NCBI GenBank assembly: GCA_007922225.1
Contig: ML680053.1
Coordinates: 248,001-312,000 of the forward strand
DNA from: Emydura subglobosa
Lineage: Eukaryota > Chordata > Testudines > Chelidae
DNA: 64,000 nt
Direction of reading: 5' to 3'
Shown: positions 32,846 to 44,715 of the stretch, piece by piece
How positions within the stretch are numbered: the first letter of the stretch is position 1
How the letters are laid out: each line of letters begins with the position of its first letter
Made by a program: the position numbers and the translations under genes
The notes under the pieces: generated by a model
Told to the model about the DNA's origin: nothing
The model's database searches: none
The model's input: only the letters and a program-made list of their open reading frames with translations

Positions 32846-33156
32846 CCCGGAATGTGATAGTCACACCTCAGTTCTGGGAGAGGAGGAGCAGCATCGTGGC
32901 CGGCAAAGGCCACTGCTGCCGTCTCTTGGATGCGTATGAGTGCTCCATTGGGGTCTTTAGAGTAGCGATAAACTTGAGCTGGTCCAATGCCAGTATCCTT
33001 AAAATATCCAGTCTCCCCAACGGCAGCAAAGTTCACCCATGCTTGTGTCAAATGCACTGTGGCATTAAACAGAATGACAATGACCAGATTAAAGAGTGCT
33101 CTCATCTGCTGCACTAGGGTATGGGCGACATGGAGGGAAATGAACATGCGCTCCAA
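32827..33156 (-). other. Unidentified minus-strand ORF, possible processed-pseudogene or exon remnant
   Basis: 110 codons open. It has a hydrophobic N-terminal segment (ALFNLVIVILFNATVHL), then FAAVGETGYFKDTGIGPAQV, a polar middle and PPLPEL near the end. The composition looks more protein-like than the many chance ORFs nearby. I do not recognise the family. The ORF begins at a non-ATG codon, with an internal ATG at about codon 18. It sits directly beside the LTR-like repeat. No splice sites or poly(A) tail settle whether it is an exon or a retrocopy. Confidence 0.25.
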
Positions 33157-33409
33157 AAAGCTTCATTTCCTATGACTCATTGGGGGGGTGGAGGGGTGTT
33201 ACAATTCAGCTCTAGCTTCCGTGCAGTTAATACCAGGAAGCTGCTGAATTTTTAAAGCACGTTGATTGGGGATTATTGATGGGGCTGTTAACTCACCTGT
33301 GATTTTTTTTTTGTTTAGTGCTGCTGAAAGGTGATGTCTTGACAGCCCTGAGGAATGAAGGTCCTTTAGCCAAAACAGGTTCATTATTATTTGCATAGGA
33401 GTCCCAAGT

Positions 33410-33690
33410 CCTGGCTCATGATCCTGCTGTGCAAGGCACTGTACAAGCACAGAACAAACAAACAAAAAAGCCCTGAAGAGTTACACATCTAAGTGCAAGA
33501 CAAGAGACAACAGATGGAAATAGACAGGCCAATGGGGGGTACAAGGAAACAATGAGACAACACTGGTCAGCATGACAGGCAGTCATCTCAGCACACCAGC
33601 AGCCTAAGCACAGTCAAGTTTTTTGGTAGGTGTCACAGCAGAGGTGTTTTCAAGGGGGTTTTGAAGGAGGATATTGAGTTGCACCCTGGC
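33410..33690 (+). repeat. Unclassified old interspersed repeat
   Basis: The block GGCACTGTACAAGCACAGAAC, ACAAGAGACAACAG, GGAAACAATGAGACAACACTGG and CAGCACACCAGCAGCCTAA has the wording of a widespread turtle repeat that follows a MIR-like segment. Related wording recurs at 40640-40780 and, more weakly, 41700-42060. Class unknown. Confidence 0.45.
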
Positions 33691-34974
33691 TGGCGGCAGT
33701 GCAAGCTTTGTTCAACCATCTGTCAACTACCCGGCTTCTCTTCTCCTTCCCCAACAGCAGGGAATGGCTGAGCAGAATTCTGCTTCCTCTCTGCTTCCAG
33801 GTGACCCAGGAAAGAAAGCAGAGGCGTTCATTACAGCAAATGTACATTCAGAGGAGAGTAGATCCTGATGTTTCCAATTCTCCCTCAACTTACTGTCTGT
33901 TCTCTCTAGCCATAAAAGCTCAAATTGATACAGTTAAACCTCAGAAACCAAGTAAGGTGGGGCTGGGATGGACCTGTCGTAGGTGACACAGGAAGTGGTG
34001 TGGTCACTAAGCTAGTGGCCCCTCTTCCTCTCAGTCTGTACTGAGTCCATGTGCCACCTTGACATCGGGAGCTGCCATGCAAATAGAAGTTCTATCTCAG
34101 AGACACCTGAGATCCTGACCACACCGCAGCCCAAGTTCTCAGGGCATTTCACAGGGAATTCCTTTGAGTCACAGCCAAATGCCCCTAACCCTGGTGTCCT
34201 GGCCAAACTCCATTGTGGGTAATTGCATTCCACCTCCCTCAGGTCTCCAGTTTCAGCTGGCTGTGGGGTTCTTCACTTCCTGTCCTAAAATGTGGTGCTG
34301 CCATGAAACCAACTGAACAAATTTATTACCTCTCAGGGGCGCATGCCCCAGGGCCTCTCAAGGCTGAAGGATGCAGACTGCTGCAGACTTAAATGGGGCC
34401 GTCTTTCACACCACAGCTGTGTGCTTCAGAGATGGGCAAAGTGAGCCCCATGTGGAGAAGTCCATAATGCAAACTGGGACCCTCAGAATGAATGGGACTG
34501 GTAAGATAAAGTGCCTACTACCGATCTGCACACACCACTGCCAGTGATCAGACGGCCCTTTGTGAATTCCAAGATAAGGAGTCAGACCAGGAGACAAAAG
34601 GGCTTGTCCTCTGAAGCAAGGACAGCTTTAAGAGAGACACGTTCCTCCACTAGGCCTGCTAACCACTGCCCCATGAAGTGAGAGCAGGAGGGAAAAAATT
34701 ATATATATATATATATATATATAGCCAAAAAGGATGGAACCACAAGTCCTGTTCTCCCCATCACTCATTGTCACACCCATCCTCTGCTTGCTGTCTGTTT
34801 AGGCTGTTAGCTCATCAGAGCAGGGGCCTTGTTTGTAGAATGCCTACTGTGGAGAATGATAGCTATGGAACTGCTAAGTCGGTCTGCATACCGCACCTTA
34901 CAGTCCGTAAGGACTCAGCTGGCTACAGAGGCTGACAGGTATTCTGTGCTTTCCTGTAGCCCACCTCCCCACCT
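33691..34974. other. Gene-free stretch with (AT)n
   Basis: No gene. It includes the AT microsatellite at 34698-34723 and, near 34790-34840, a GCTCATCAGAGCAGGGGCC phrase typical of L2 LINE 3' ends. Confidence 0.45.
34698..34723. repeat. (AT)n microsatellite
   Basis: An uninterrupted run of AT dinucleotides, about 13 units. Confidence 0.95.
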
Positions 34975-35085
34975 TTCAGTCTACTCAAAATGCTGCTACT
35001 TAGATCATAGTGCTTGACCATGCCATGTCCTTCTCTGAATCACTCCAGCACTTTCCCTTCTGTCCATTGCCTCACATCACACGGA
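34975..35085 (+). mobile_element. L2-type LINE relic
   Basis: One frame reads QNAAT, a stop, then a DHAM...FSESLQHFPF-like string. This resembles the QNAAARL...DHVTPLL..LHWLP segment of L2-clade ORF2. Short and decayed. Confidence 0.4.
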
Positions 35086-35099
35086 CAGGGCGTTTTTTA

Positions 35100-35225
35100 G
35101 GCCAAAAAGGGACCCTTATGATCACCTTGTCTGACCTCCTGCATAACACAGGCCATGGAGCTTCCTTCACTCAGTGACTCCTGCACAAAGACCAATAATG
35201 TATGGTTGAACTAGGCTGAAGCTTC
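35100..35225 (-). mobile_element. CR1 3'-end relic, minus strand
   Basis: GGGACCCTTATGATCACCTTG and TCTGACCTCCTGCATAACAC are the minus-strand 3' UTR of an old CR1 subfamily. Confidence 0.7.
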
Positions 35226-35239
35226 ATGTGAAATCTCAG

Positions 35240-35462
35240 CTGGTGGATAGGGCACTGAGCTAGGACTCGGAAGACCTGGCTCCAATTTCCGGTTCATTCA
35301 CAGGCTCCCTATGCAACCAGTCAGTCCGTAGCCTCTGTGCCTCAGTTCCCCATCTGCCCAATGGAGATAATAGCATTTCCCTACCTCATAGGAGCACAGA
35401 GGGTAAATTCCATTAATGACTGTGAGGAGCTCCTCACAACAGTGATGAAAGCCATGTAAAGA
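35240..35462 (+). repeat. MIR-type SINE
   Basis: Plus-strand order: a tRNA-like start (GGTGGATAGGGCACTGAGCT), then GCCTCTGTGCCTCAGTTCCC, CATCTGCCCAATGGAGATAA and CCCTACCTCATAGGAGC. This is the MIR/CORE layout. Confidence 0.75.
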
Positions 35463-35673
35463 GATTGGTGACCTTAATACTGTGTGTCCCCTTCCCTTGT
35501 TTCCGCGCTATTCCCTTGTTACCCCCTTATTACTTCACACAATTTTGTTTACAAGCTCCTTGGGGGTAGGGATCACACCTTTAGGCAGAGATATAGACTG
35601 TTGGAGACTCAGTTGGTGAGCTCTCATACAGACTTTACTTTTGTTCTTTCTTGTTCAATGGTTTAATCTAAAC

Positions 35674-35997
35674 CGGGGTTCTCAAATTGGGGATCACAGT
35701 CCCTCAGGGGGTTGCCAGGGTAGTCGCAAGCTGTTAGCCCCCATGCATGCTGGGACTCTGGCTATCAGCAATGCACGGGGCTGACAGCCTGAGCCCTTCA
35801 GAGCTGGGTGGACAAAACAGCTGCTGGCCAGGTACCCAACTCTGAAAGCAGCATCGCCCCCAGAAGCAGCACAGAAGTAAGGGTGGCATAGCATGGGGGG
35901 AGGGTCCTAATTTTTGGGGGGGGGATGGAGGGGGAGATCATCACAGCATGAAATATTTTCAAAGGAGGTCTCAGCAAAAGAAGTTGGAGAACTCCTG
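35674..35997. mobile_element. hAT-type non-autonomous DNA transposon, 324 bp
   Basis: The left end is CGGGGTTCTCAAATTGGGG. The reverse complement of the right end is CAGGAGTTCTCCAACTTCTT. A perfect 8-bp duplication ATCTAAAC flanks it (35666-35673 and 35998-36005). The termini resemble the common reptile hAT short element that begins CAGGGGTTCTCAAACT. It encodes no transposase. Confidence 0.9.
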
Positions 35998-36005
35998 ATC
36001 TAAAC

Positions 36006-37439
36006 TTTAAATAACCATTCAGACTAGAATTACCCATTTGTTCTTTGAGTCTGGAGAAAGATAATGTGGCATACCCTGGGTGCTAGAGAGAGAGTAATTC
36101 TGGACATGCAGCGTATTGTATAGGTTCCATAGAAAGAGTTTGCAATGTTTTAAATACCTGTATTTTAAAATATCATCCGCCAACTTTTTTTTCAGCAAAA
36201 AAAGTATGATAAGTGATAGAAGGACTGGCAAGTGTTTGAAACCCACTGAAAGCATGCAAGAGAAACAAAGAAGAGCAATGTGGTGCTTTGAATAGCATGC
36301 AAGCTCAGGGAGCCATTTAGTGAGTGTGCTAAAGAAGTTAATTAGCACTAGTCATTGTTCACACTGAGAAGTTAATGTGGATCCTCTCCATGGATTATTC
36401 ATGAGGCTTCTGAGTGGTTTCCATTAATATCTTTTTTCTGCTCCAGCCTAAATTTAGGTCAGTGATGGTCAGAGAACCAGAGGGTGGGGGAGTTTGGTAA
36501 CGGGCTACAAAGCTGCCAGTTCAAGGGTCCCATCCTAAACTGGGAATGACAAAGTCCTGCCATGTGACAGCTAAGAGTTAGCCTGTTTGGAAGGGGTTCA
36601 TCTCCATCCAGACCTCTGCCCACTGGGAACTCTGTCCCCAGAGACACCATCCCCGTTAACGCTAATTGGCAGCTTGCTGGCAATCACAGCCTGCACATGG
36701 GCTTTCCAGATCAAGGTTGAGTCAAATCAGTCCTGTGGGATCAGGGAAGTGGGGTGGATTGTGTGTATCACTGCTGTGCTGGATGGGATCAGACTCCACT
36801 CTCCGGAGCTGCCAGCCAACTCATTTCCCCAGCACTCATGTTCACAACCCCCACCCCCGAGGTTCAGCTCAGAGAAGGAGCACAAGTTGGGCTGGTCCTT
36901 GCTTTGTCCTTTCCTGCTACCAGCAGTTCTGGGAGCAGGCTGTAGAAGTCCCTGCTCCCCCCAGATGCTGGTAAGAGCTACCAGACTTCCTCGCTGGGGT
37001 GTATTGGAAAATTGTACCACAGGTGCAAGCTGTTGTGAGAAGTGCTCATAGGGTTTTCCCGGTACTGCTCGCAGGCTCAGGGGCTCTGTAGGTAAGTGTG
37101 CTGTCTGGGCCTACACAGCAGAGTCAGGTTCAAGTAAGGGCGAGTGAGAAGCCTGCTGTGTGTCTCTGCTTTGTGGTTCTTGGGTGTAATCATTCTGAAT
37201 TCTAAGAGATAAAGTCGTGCCACATTGAAACCTTTTCAGCAAGGTTTTATCCGACTCCCCTGTGGAGAACACTGAGCATAACAGAGAAACCTGCCTTCCT
37301 CCTGCAGCCGTGGGAAGCTGACTGGGGATTCAATAGGGACCCTCCTGAGAAACCATTAGGATGAGCATAACCATATGATCCTGTTCATAACCTGTGACCT
37401 CCCATCCCTCGCTACCATTTGTCTCCTGTTTCCCATATC
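36006..37439. other. Gene-free stretch
   Basis: No gene is supported. The 154-codon ORF at 36587-37051 has overlapping open frames on both strands and no motif. 36050-36430 is AT-rich with AAGTTAATTAGCAC and GGATTATTCATGAGG and may be conserved non-coding DNA. Confidence 0.45.
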
Positions 37440-37640
37440 TTAACACTTGGCATTTGCATAGCTCTTTGCACGAACAAAGTATTATCCGCTCATTAGCTAG
37501 CTCCCACAACAGCCCTTCGTGGTAAGTGTGTTATCCAGTTTTACAGGTGGGGAAACTAAGACAGCAAAGTGAAAGGCTGTGCAGACTTCAGTACACCAGT
37601 GGCCATGCCCAGGATTACACCTCAGGATCTATTGCCTCCC
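37440..37640 (-). repeat. MIR-type SINE, minus strand
   Basis: TTATCCAGTTTTACAGGTGG and GGAAACTAAGACAGCAAAGTG represent the minus-strand MIR core, with a TTGCATAGCTCTTTGCA-type 3' portion at the left. Confidence 0.6.
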
Positions 37641-37831
37641 AATGCTGTGATCGTGCCTCCAGCCCACATTGCCTTTTAGATTGCCAGCGCTTTGGGATAC
37701 ACCTGTCCTATCTGTTCTGTAAAGCACCTAGCATGGTTTTAGGCACCAAATACATAGAGGGTTTCTTGGGAGATTTCCATCTGCTCCCCTTCTATCTGGT
37801 ACCAAGAAGAGATTAAGAAAAAGCTGGAATT

Positions 37832-37915
37832 AATGTTGCCAGCTTTCACCAATTTTATCAGAAGTCTTACCCCAGCTTCTGAGGTTATGTGATTATGGCA
37901 GAATCTCAATTTATT
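37832..37915 (+). repeat. Short interspersed repeat relic, related to 17090-17175
   Basis: See the shared pieces listed at 17090-17175. Class unknown. Confidence 0.45.
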
Positions 37916-39055
37916 AAAAAGAAGGGCCAGGGGAGGGGAGGGAGGAGAAGCTAAGTTTCTAGCCCTCTCAGAAAACCAGAAGCCAAGTTAGGAGAAAACC
38001 TGAGTTCTTCTTTTTGTTTTTTTTAAGTCATGATTTTTCCCCACCAATCCCATGCTTTTTGGGAGGGCCTAAATCAATGTCTGAATGCTTGAGACTGTCA
38101 ATACTGCACATCTCACAGCAGTTGGTGTGTGCACTAGGTCTTGGACTCATATACCATGAAGAAAAGAGCAGAGTCAGGCACCCATTAAAAATAAAGAAAA
38201 ACAAATGGCTTTTAGATTTAAGACCCAAAGGAAGCACATTCATGTGAACTATAAGATTGACATAGCTCCATAGAAAAGAAATACCCCTCAATAAATCCTC
38301 TCATTAAGGACAGGAAGGGTTCTAATTATAACCCTTGACTGAAATCTAAAACCACCCAGGACTGAAGTAATCTCTTTGAGCAAAAGGAAACTCCAAAGCA
38401 GGAGGCTAAGTTAGCGCTAGGCCAGACTCATGTTCTAAGCTATGCTAGTCTCCCAGGCTAAAGTGAACTTCTGATCATTCGAGTCCTAAACTAGAATAAA
38501 CACCTCAGGTTTAGAGCAGACTTGTAACCTAAGTGAGCTCCTACACTGGAATAATCACCACAGAACAGGTCTCTTCTTAGACTAAGCCTATAGCCTAAAC
38601 ACAAGACATGCATGCATGTGTGCGTGCCACTAGCAAAAGCTGTTCTGACAATGAGCTCCCAAAATGGAGGGAGGCCCTCAGGGCTGGAGCAGGCTTTCTA
38701 GTCTTTTAGCCCCACCCCCTAGTAGCTTCTGGCCAATCAGCACCTTTCACATGTTTCAAAAGAGAGCCTCACAGGTGCTGCCAGTAATTACTGCAGTCTT
38801 CTCTGGCTTTGAGAGAATATTCCTAGCACAGCTCTCTGAGGTTTACACACACACTCTTTTAATACAAGTAACATATTGCTCTTTGAATGGTTCTGTAATA
38901 ACTGCTGTCTTTCTGAAGCACAGGGATTAAAGTAGCCATCTGCAGGGCTAAAAGTTGAGTCTTGACAACTTGAACTTAAAGAGATGGGCTGTCTAGCCAG
39001 AGCTGTAACAAACTCCTGTTCTCTTCTATTCAGGCACAGAGAGGGACATTGTTGA
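37916..39055. other. Gene-free stretch
   Basis: Nothing recognised. An 88-codon ORF at 38664-38930 is unsupported. Confidence 0.5.
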
Positions 39056-39063
39056 CCGATGAC

Positions 39064-39207
39064 CAGTGCTTAATTTGTGCTAGAGCTGAGTCATGTCACC
39101 TCTAGAGTTGGCAGCTCATAGCCCTGGCACCTCGTTTGCCATGTCAGTTATGAAAGTAAAAAAACTGCTTGAGCCCCGGCACCTCTTTCATTACAAAGTA
39201 AGCACTG
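39064..39207. mobile_element. hAT-type non-autonomous DNA transposon, 144 bp
   Basis: The left end is CAGTGCTTAATTTGTGC. The reverse complement of the right end is CAGTGCTTACTTTGTAATG. A perfect 8-bp duplication CCGATGAC flanks it (39056-39063 and 39208-39215). Confidence 0.92.
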
Positions 39208-39289
39208 CCGATGACCCCGCCATAGCTTTGCAATAATGCTATAGACTCAGTATGATCCTGACCGCTACAAGTGCCATTAGCTTGAAACA

Positions 39290-40090
39290 TGCAAGGTGGA
39301 GAACACAAATACTTGAGTTATTCTGCTTTGCTGTAGTATAAAGGCCTGTTTTATGTGTATGAGGCCTCGAGAGATCCTTGTTCTAAAAATGGCTTTTAAG
39401 TGAGCCTGGATCATGAATTATGCCTTCTCATTCCAGGTAACAAACAAGAAAGGAAGGTACACCACAAGCGTGCAAATATTGTTTGGAAGTAGAGGGGTCA
39501 TTTGGGATAGCTGCAATACTGTAACTAGGCAGTCAGACCTCATTGACATATATGATTTATTAATACACTAATATTGATGCAGATGCTTAGGTCAGTGAGC
39601 GGAAGTAAAATTATGGACAATGGTCAGGTACAAATCTTATTATGGTCACCTCAGTTCCTGGGCAGATATGGTTATGCAGCTGACTAGTTACATAAAGGTG
39701 GGGTATAAAAGATCTAACCTAATTCCCTACAATTTGGGTATGCTGGACTTCTGAAATGGTGTCAGTGGTTAGTCTGGAGGTGCTGCACTGATTATTGTTT
39801 GTCTTTGTTTTCTGTGACTCTGTGAAGTGTGTAAGTATGATACCTGATGGATAAAGATATTTGCTCCTTATGTAGCTTTATGCTGCTTGGTTATTATTAA
39901 TGAGTGGACTTCTTTGGGGATTAACTAAAGTATTTGTTCTTATGTGTTCCAATTATGCTAATCCCACAACGAATGAGAATCTCCTGAGTAGCCAATTTGC
40001 CAAGAACTTGTAGTAATCAATAAAGATTGGGGGAGTGATGAATTTAGTGTTCCATTATTTAACCAGGCTCCAGAGGTATCACAAAAAACA
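39290..40090 (+). repeat. LTR-like repeat with TATA box and polyadenylation signal
   Basis: TATAAAA lies at 39704-39710 and AATAAA at 40019-40024, the spacing and order of an LTR U3-R-U5. The region is AT-rich and unlike its flanks. The ends and a target duplication are not resolved. Different from the LTR-like repeats at 20820, 23690 and 31760. Confidence 0.45.
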
Positions 40091-42741
40091 TGTAATGCAA
40101 GCAGTTCACAAAGAGGAAGAGAGAAAAGGTAACACAGGCTGACTAGGGGTTATGGTTCCACAGACTGAATGCGTGGGCACCTTGCTTGGTGTGACAGTCC
40201 AGTTCATCACACTCTCAAAGGTTTGGTAAAAGTTTGAGTTGGTCCGTAATCCAAGTTTCCTTACTGCTCTTAACCCACTCTGAAGTCAAGATGTGCTGGG
40301 GGAGTTGTGTGGGTTGGAATGTATATACACTGTTCTATCTTTCCGTGTTTGAGAGGGAAGCTACTTAGCTTCAGAATTTCAGGGGAATTTTCATCATTGA
40401 ATGAGGTGACTCAGCTGTATGTTTTGGACCATGCAAGTCCGTCACCATTTGGAAAGCACCACCTGGCAGCTCTTATGCTGGCTGCATCTTGCAAAATGTA
40501 ATTAAATATTGAGCCAGGCAGTTTATGACAATCCATCAGGATGTTGATGTTAAGGATAGTGAAATGCTGTAATGTCTGCATCACTGGGAACAAAATGATT
40601 AATTATTAACCATGTCTGGTACGGTAGTGCCCAGGGACCACTGGAGAGCGAGGCCCAGCAGAAACTCAGAGTAACAGTCCTTGTCCCAAAGAGCTCATGA
40701 TCTAAAGAGACAACACAACAACAGTGTGGGGGAGAGGGTAGAATGCACAATCAGAACAAACAATGTGATGGCAGCAGCATGTTAGACCCACAACTTTATG
40801 GGGGGGGAGGTAGGAGGGGAGTTAGCTGGGATGTTAGAGGGAAGAGGGTAAAGAGGACAGGCTGGGGCAGGTGTGGCGTGAGCTCAGGTGAAGTGCCTGG
40901 GAGGGTTGGCGCGTACCGATCAGCACAGGGCAGAGAGAGTTCAGTCAGACCTGTAGAAACCTCTCTGAGAGGCCAAAGGTCTCTACTCTAGCTACTTCCG
41001 CAGCTGCTCTGGCCGGCTGGCTGTCTGGCTGGGTCCTCTCGGCAGTTTTTCCCCCAAGGCCTTGTGGTGGGGGATTAGCAAAGAGGTTCCCTGTTTCATT
41101 TCGGCCTTATTACTCTTTCATGTTGCTAAGATGATGATGTTTGTGGCACAGGCTGGAATCTAGGCCTTCAGTAATGCTGAGGTGGTTGGTGCTGGCCAAG
41201 AAGGAAATCCCCAAGGGCAGCTCTGGCCTGGCTCCCTGGGTGTAACGGCACCCCCAGAAATCCGGTCCGGCTGTGCGCTATTTTGCATGTGTCTCACATA
41301 GCTCGGAGTGCGGCCAGCCCCTGGGTCCCGCTCCAATGCCAGGCCTTCCTGCTGAAACCAGCAGCAGCTCCTCTTGGTGCCAGGGACAGACGGGAGGCCT
41401 GGTAAAGGAATTGAGGGGCGTGGGGTCAAACAGGGCTATTCTCCTTGTCCAGCCCGGCTTTGTGGGCGAGGGAGACCTTGTGCTGCCACTGCTTGGGCAG
41501 AGGTGCCTGGTCCATGCTCTGCTGCCTGCTCCAGGCTGTGATGGAAATTCCATCCTGGGACATGGGGGTGGTGGGGAGAAAGCAGGGCTGGCTGTGCGGC
41601 CCAGAGGGGAAGACCCTAAAATCCCTTCCCCCCCAAGGAGGCCTCAAGCCATCAGGGAGAGGTAAGGAGCCGGGTGGAGGAGGCAGGGCTCCTGCCTTCT
41701 TGGATTTCAGTGGCTAGGCAATGTGGGATGGGGAAAGCATTGTATGCACGGACGGCAGCCGAGGGAGAGCAGTGTGAGATGGTAAGCAGCACCATTGGCA
41801 GGGCAGAGGGGTCAAGGAGGAACATGACAGGAGGCCAGGTCTGCAAGGTGAGCACGGGTGGAAGTATGCAGGCCTTCAAAGCCAGGATAAGAGGCCTGAT
41901 ACTCTGTGTACCTACGCCAGCCTTCCCCGGGCGAAACGCCATTGATTTCAATGTCGTTGCTCCTAACTGACAGTCATCAAAGGAGAATTAGGCCCAAGAA
42001 GCTTCCACTTTGAGTCATGGGTTAAGGGGAAGGCAGTGAAGGGATTCAAAGAGGGATGAGGCTAGCGTTGGAGGCCAAAATGGGGCTAGGTTAGATCCCT
42101 GCGTGCTGAAATCCAATGAGTGATTTGAGTTTTCATCTCAAAATGGTGCAAATCTCGCAAGATCAGCTGATCTCCAAGGGTTCCACCATCATGAAAGCAC
42201 CGTATGTGGCCTGAGATTGAATGAGTTCTGTCACAGGCTTTAGGACCAGCTGTTAATAGGGGGGCCAACTTTCTAATTTGCAAAAACCGGATGTTGAGCC
42301 CTGGAACAGCCCCTGCTCCGCCTCTTCCCCTCAAGACCCCGCCCTCCCACCCCCACTGTTGCTTACTGCTGTCTCCACCTCCCTCCCCCACCAGCTGAGC
42401 AGGGGTTTAGGGGTGTGGGGGGGTGACTAGAACAGGATGTTTGAGGGAGAGCTGCGCTCAAGGGGTGAGTGACTTGAGGGGAGTGGGCGCCATGCTCCAT
42501 GAGTGGGGGGAAGCTGTGCTCCAGGGTGAGTGAATGGCCCAGCCGGTCTCTCACTCTGGGTTGCTGGTTCAAACCTAGCTTAAGTTAATAGCAACCAAAA
42601 ACTATTATCCAATGGACATTTGTGTCTCAGAGGCTTCCCAGTGGACAGGTGTCCCTATCACCAAAAAAAGTCCACAGCTCGCACCAACTAGAACCTTCAT
42701 TGCCACTCAGCAGAAGTGAGAGCTGGGTGAACGTGGAGACC
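40091..42741. other. Gene-free stretch with old repeat fragments
   Basis: No gene is supported. ORFs at 41273-41665 and 41278-41553 are overlapping opposite-strand frames. 40640-40780 and 41700-42060 (for example GGCAGTGAAGGGATTCAAAGAG) have the wording of the repeat at 33410. 42255-42570 has a GGGCCAACTTTCTAATTTGC start and C-rich text seen in turtle repeats. Confidence 0.45.
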
Positions 42742-43020
42742 AAGGCCTGGTCTACACTACCAAGTTTGGTTGGCTTAACTGCGTTGCTCACAACTCTGAA
42801 GAATTTTGCACCCTGTTCACTGAAGTTCAGGTGACCTAAGCCCCAGCGTAGCCACCACCAGGTGGACAGAAGAATTCTTCCATCGACCTAGCTGCTGCCT
42901 AGCGAAGAGGTAGATTTCCTTTGGCGACAGAAGAGCCCCTTCCATCATTGGCGCAAGTGTGTTTACACTACGGTGGCACTGCACCGCTGCGGCAATTCCC
43001 TGAGCTGCCCTATCCCTGTT
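42742..43020 (+). mobile_element. Non-autonomous DNA-transposon-like repeat
   Basis: Starts AAGGCCTGGTCTACACTACC, a terminus frequent in turtle short DNA elements. The interior (GTGACCTAAGCCCCAGCGTA, TTCTTCCATCGACCTAGCTG) fits the same family. The right terminus is too decayed to show a matching inverted end. Confidence 0.5.
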
Positions 43021-44494
43021 ACAAGTGTCCCCTCCAGATCGAAGTGAAAGGCACATTGGCAGACAGCGGGAGGAGGCATGCCCGAGCTGTGCAGAGCTAA
43101 TATTTCAGTCTCCAAGGCTGCTCATCTGGCATCTTCCGCCAAATCCTTTAGTTAAAGGAAACAACCACTAAAGAAGAAGAAACACTTTCTTAATGAGATG
43201 GGAGTTGTGGCTGGCTCTAGGGAACCTAGCTCGTGTTCTCCGTCTGTGCACAGACTTAAACTCAGCAGAGGGAGGGAATTCTGTGCTGACCCCAGGCAGA
43301 AAAGTACAAAAGGTCTTAACATTCCTGGAAAAGAACCTTTTGATCATTCTGTAATTATCTCTCTCTCTCCACCCAGGGTGGCATATGGCACTGCTTAATG
43401 GAGATTAAATGGACTAGCAATGGCTGCGTGTGGGGTGGCCGAGGATAGTAAATCTGTCTGCTTGTAGTGTACACGTGCACAACAAATTTAATTGCCATTT
43501 CTGAGTGGTGATTAGCGCTGCAGCAAGCTGTCTGCCAGAGATGCCGAACAAACAAGGCCCTGTAAAGCTGCCCTCTGGGAAAGCGTTCATGAAGGAGAGA
43601 GAACAGAGGAAGGGAAGCAACTTAACTGCTACAGGGCAGTTAGAGTCAAAACAGAAATGACACTATGGATTCCATGTGCAGCCTCATCCTAGCTCTCCAG
43701 AGCAAGTGAAAGGGTAATGACTTCTTACTGTTAGTTCCTATCTTGTATTTGCCAATCTGACTGTTCCCTTTCTGCCTCCGATGTAACCCCCTGGCGGGTT
43801 CTGCAATCAAAGCATAGCCAACAATGCAAGACTAGAATCCAGCTCTCTCTCCTTTAGCTTTATTGGATCTGCAGGATTAAAAGGAACTAGGCATAAAGAG
43901 CAGATTCACTGAGGAAAAAGATGACTTGTTTAAGTTGTCCCCTGAATGTATAATTAGGAGTAACAGCGCAGAATTAAACCAAGGAAAATTTAGGCTGTGT
44001 ATCGTTTCGAATCACTTTACTCACCACAACCACACCAAAGAATTCTCCTCCATGTATATGCCTCCCAGAATGCCCATGTGACATGCCTTTGGTTTGTGAA
44101 GCCATCCAAGTCTGGGATGGAAGACAACTATAACTGTAAATTGCCAAGAGTAGAGCAGTTGGTTATGTAAATTAGGAGGGATTTTATTGTAGTCCAGGAC
44201 AGAAGGAGTCTAGTTTCCACAAATCACTCCAGCTATATCATCTTACGTGCTGTCTGATGATTCAATCAGAAAACTGCATAACAGCCTTTAAACCATTTAT
44301 CTCTTTCTGCATTTGGTGTACAATAAATCAGGCTTTTCCCCCAAAAACACTGACATACACACAATCTCAAAATTCAAACTACAAAACCAGTACTCTTAAG
44401 AGGGCGAAGTGTACTGCACATTCTAAATAACTAGCTGGGATGTGCTTTGTTTTAATTTTAACACCAAAGTTATAAGGGGGCATTGAAGTTGGTG
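43021..44494. other. Gene-free stretch
   Basis: No gene. 43320-43620 is a unique-looking block with CTGTAATTATCTC, TTAATGGAGATTAAATGG and AACAAATTTAATTGCC, a candidate conserved non-coding element by texture only. Confidence 0.45.
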
Positions 44495-44715
44495 AAGGCA
44501 CTGAACTGAAACTCAGGAGATTTCTGGGTTCAGTTCCTTGTTCTACCCCAGAATCCCAGTGTGACCCTTGCCCAATCACTTAATGTCTTTGTGCCTCAGT
44601 TCCCAGTCTATAAAATGAGCCTTATTCTTCTCTCCCTCCCCTGGGGGTGGAGGGTAAATGCCTTGTGAGGGGCTCTGATCTCCAGGGACATATCATGTAA
44701 GTGCCTAGATTGATA
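44495..44715 (+). repeat. MIR-type SINE
   Basis: GTGTGACCCTTGCCCAATCA, TTAATGTCTTTGTGCCTCAG and CAGTCTATAAAATGAGCC form the plus-strand MIR core, followed by a CTTGTGAGGGGCTCTGAT-type 3' part. Confidence 0.75.

Noticed and set aside
36587..37051. 154-codon plus-strand ORF
   Set aside because: Two other frames and the opposite strand are also open. There is no domain, no splice context and no repeat identity.
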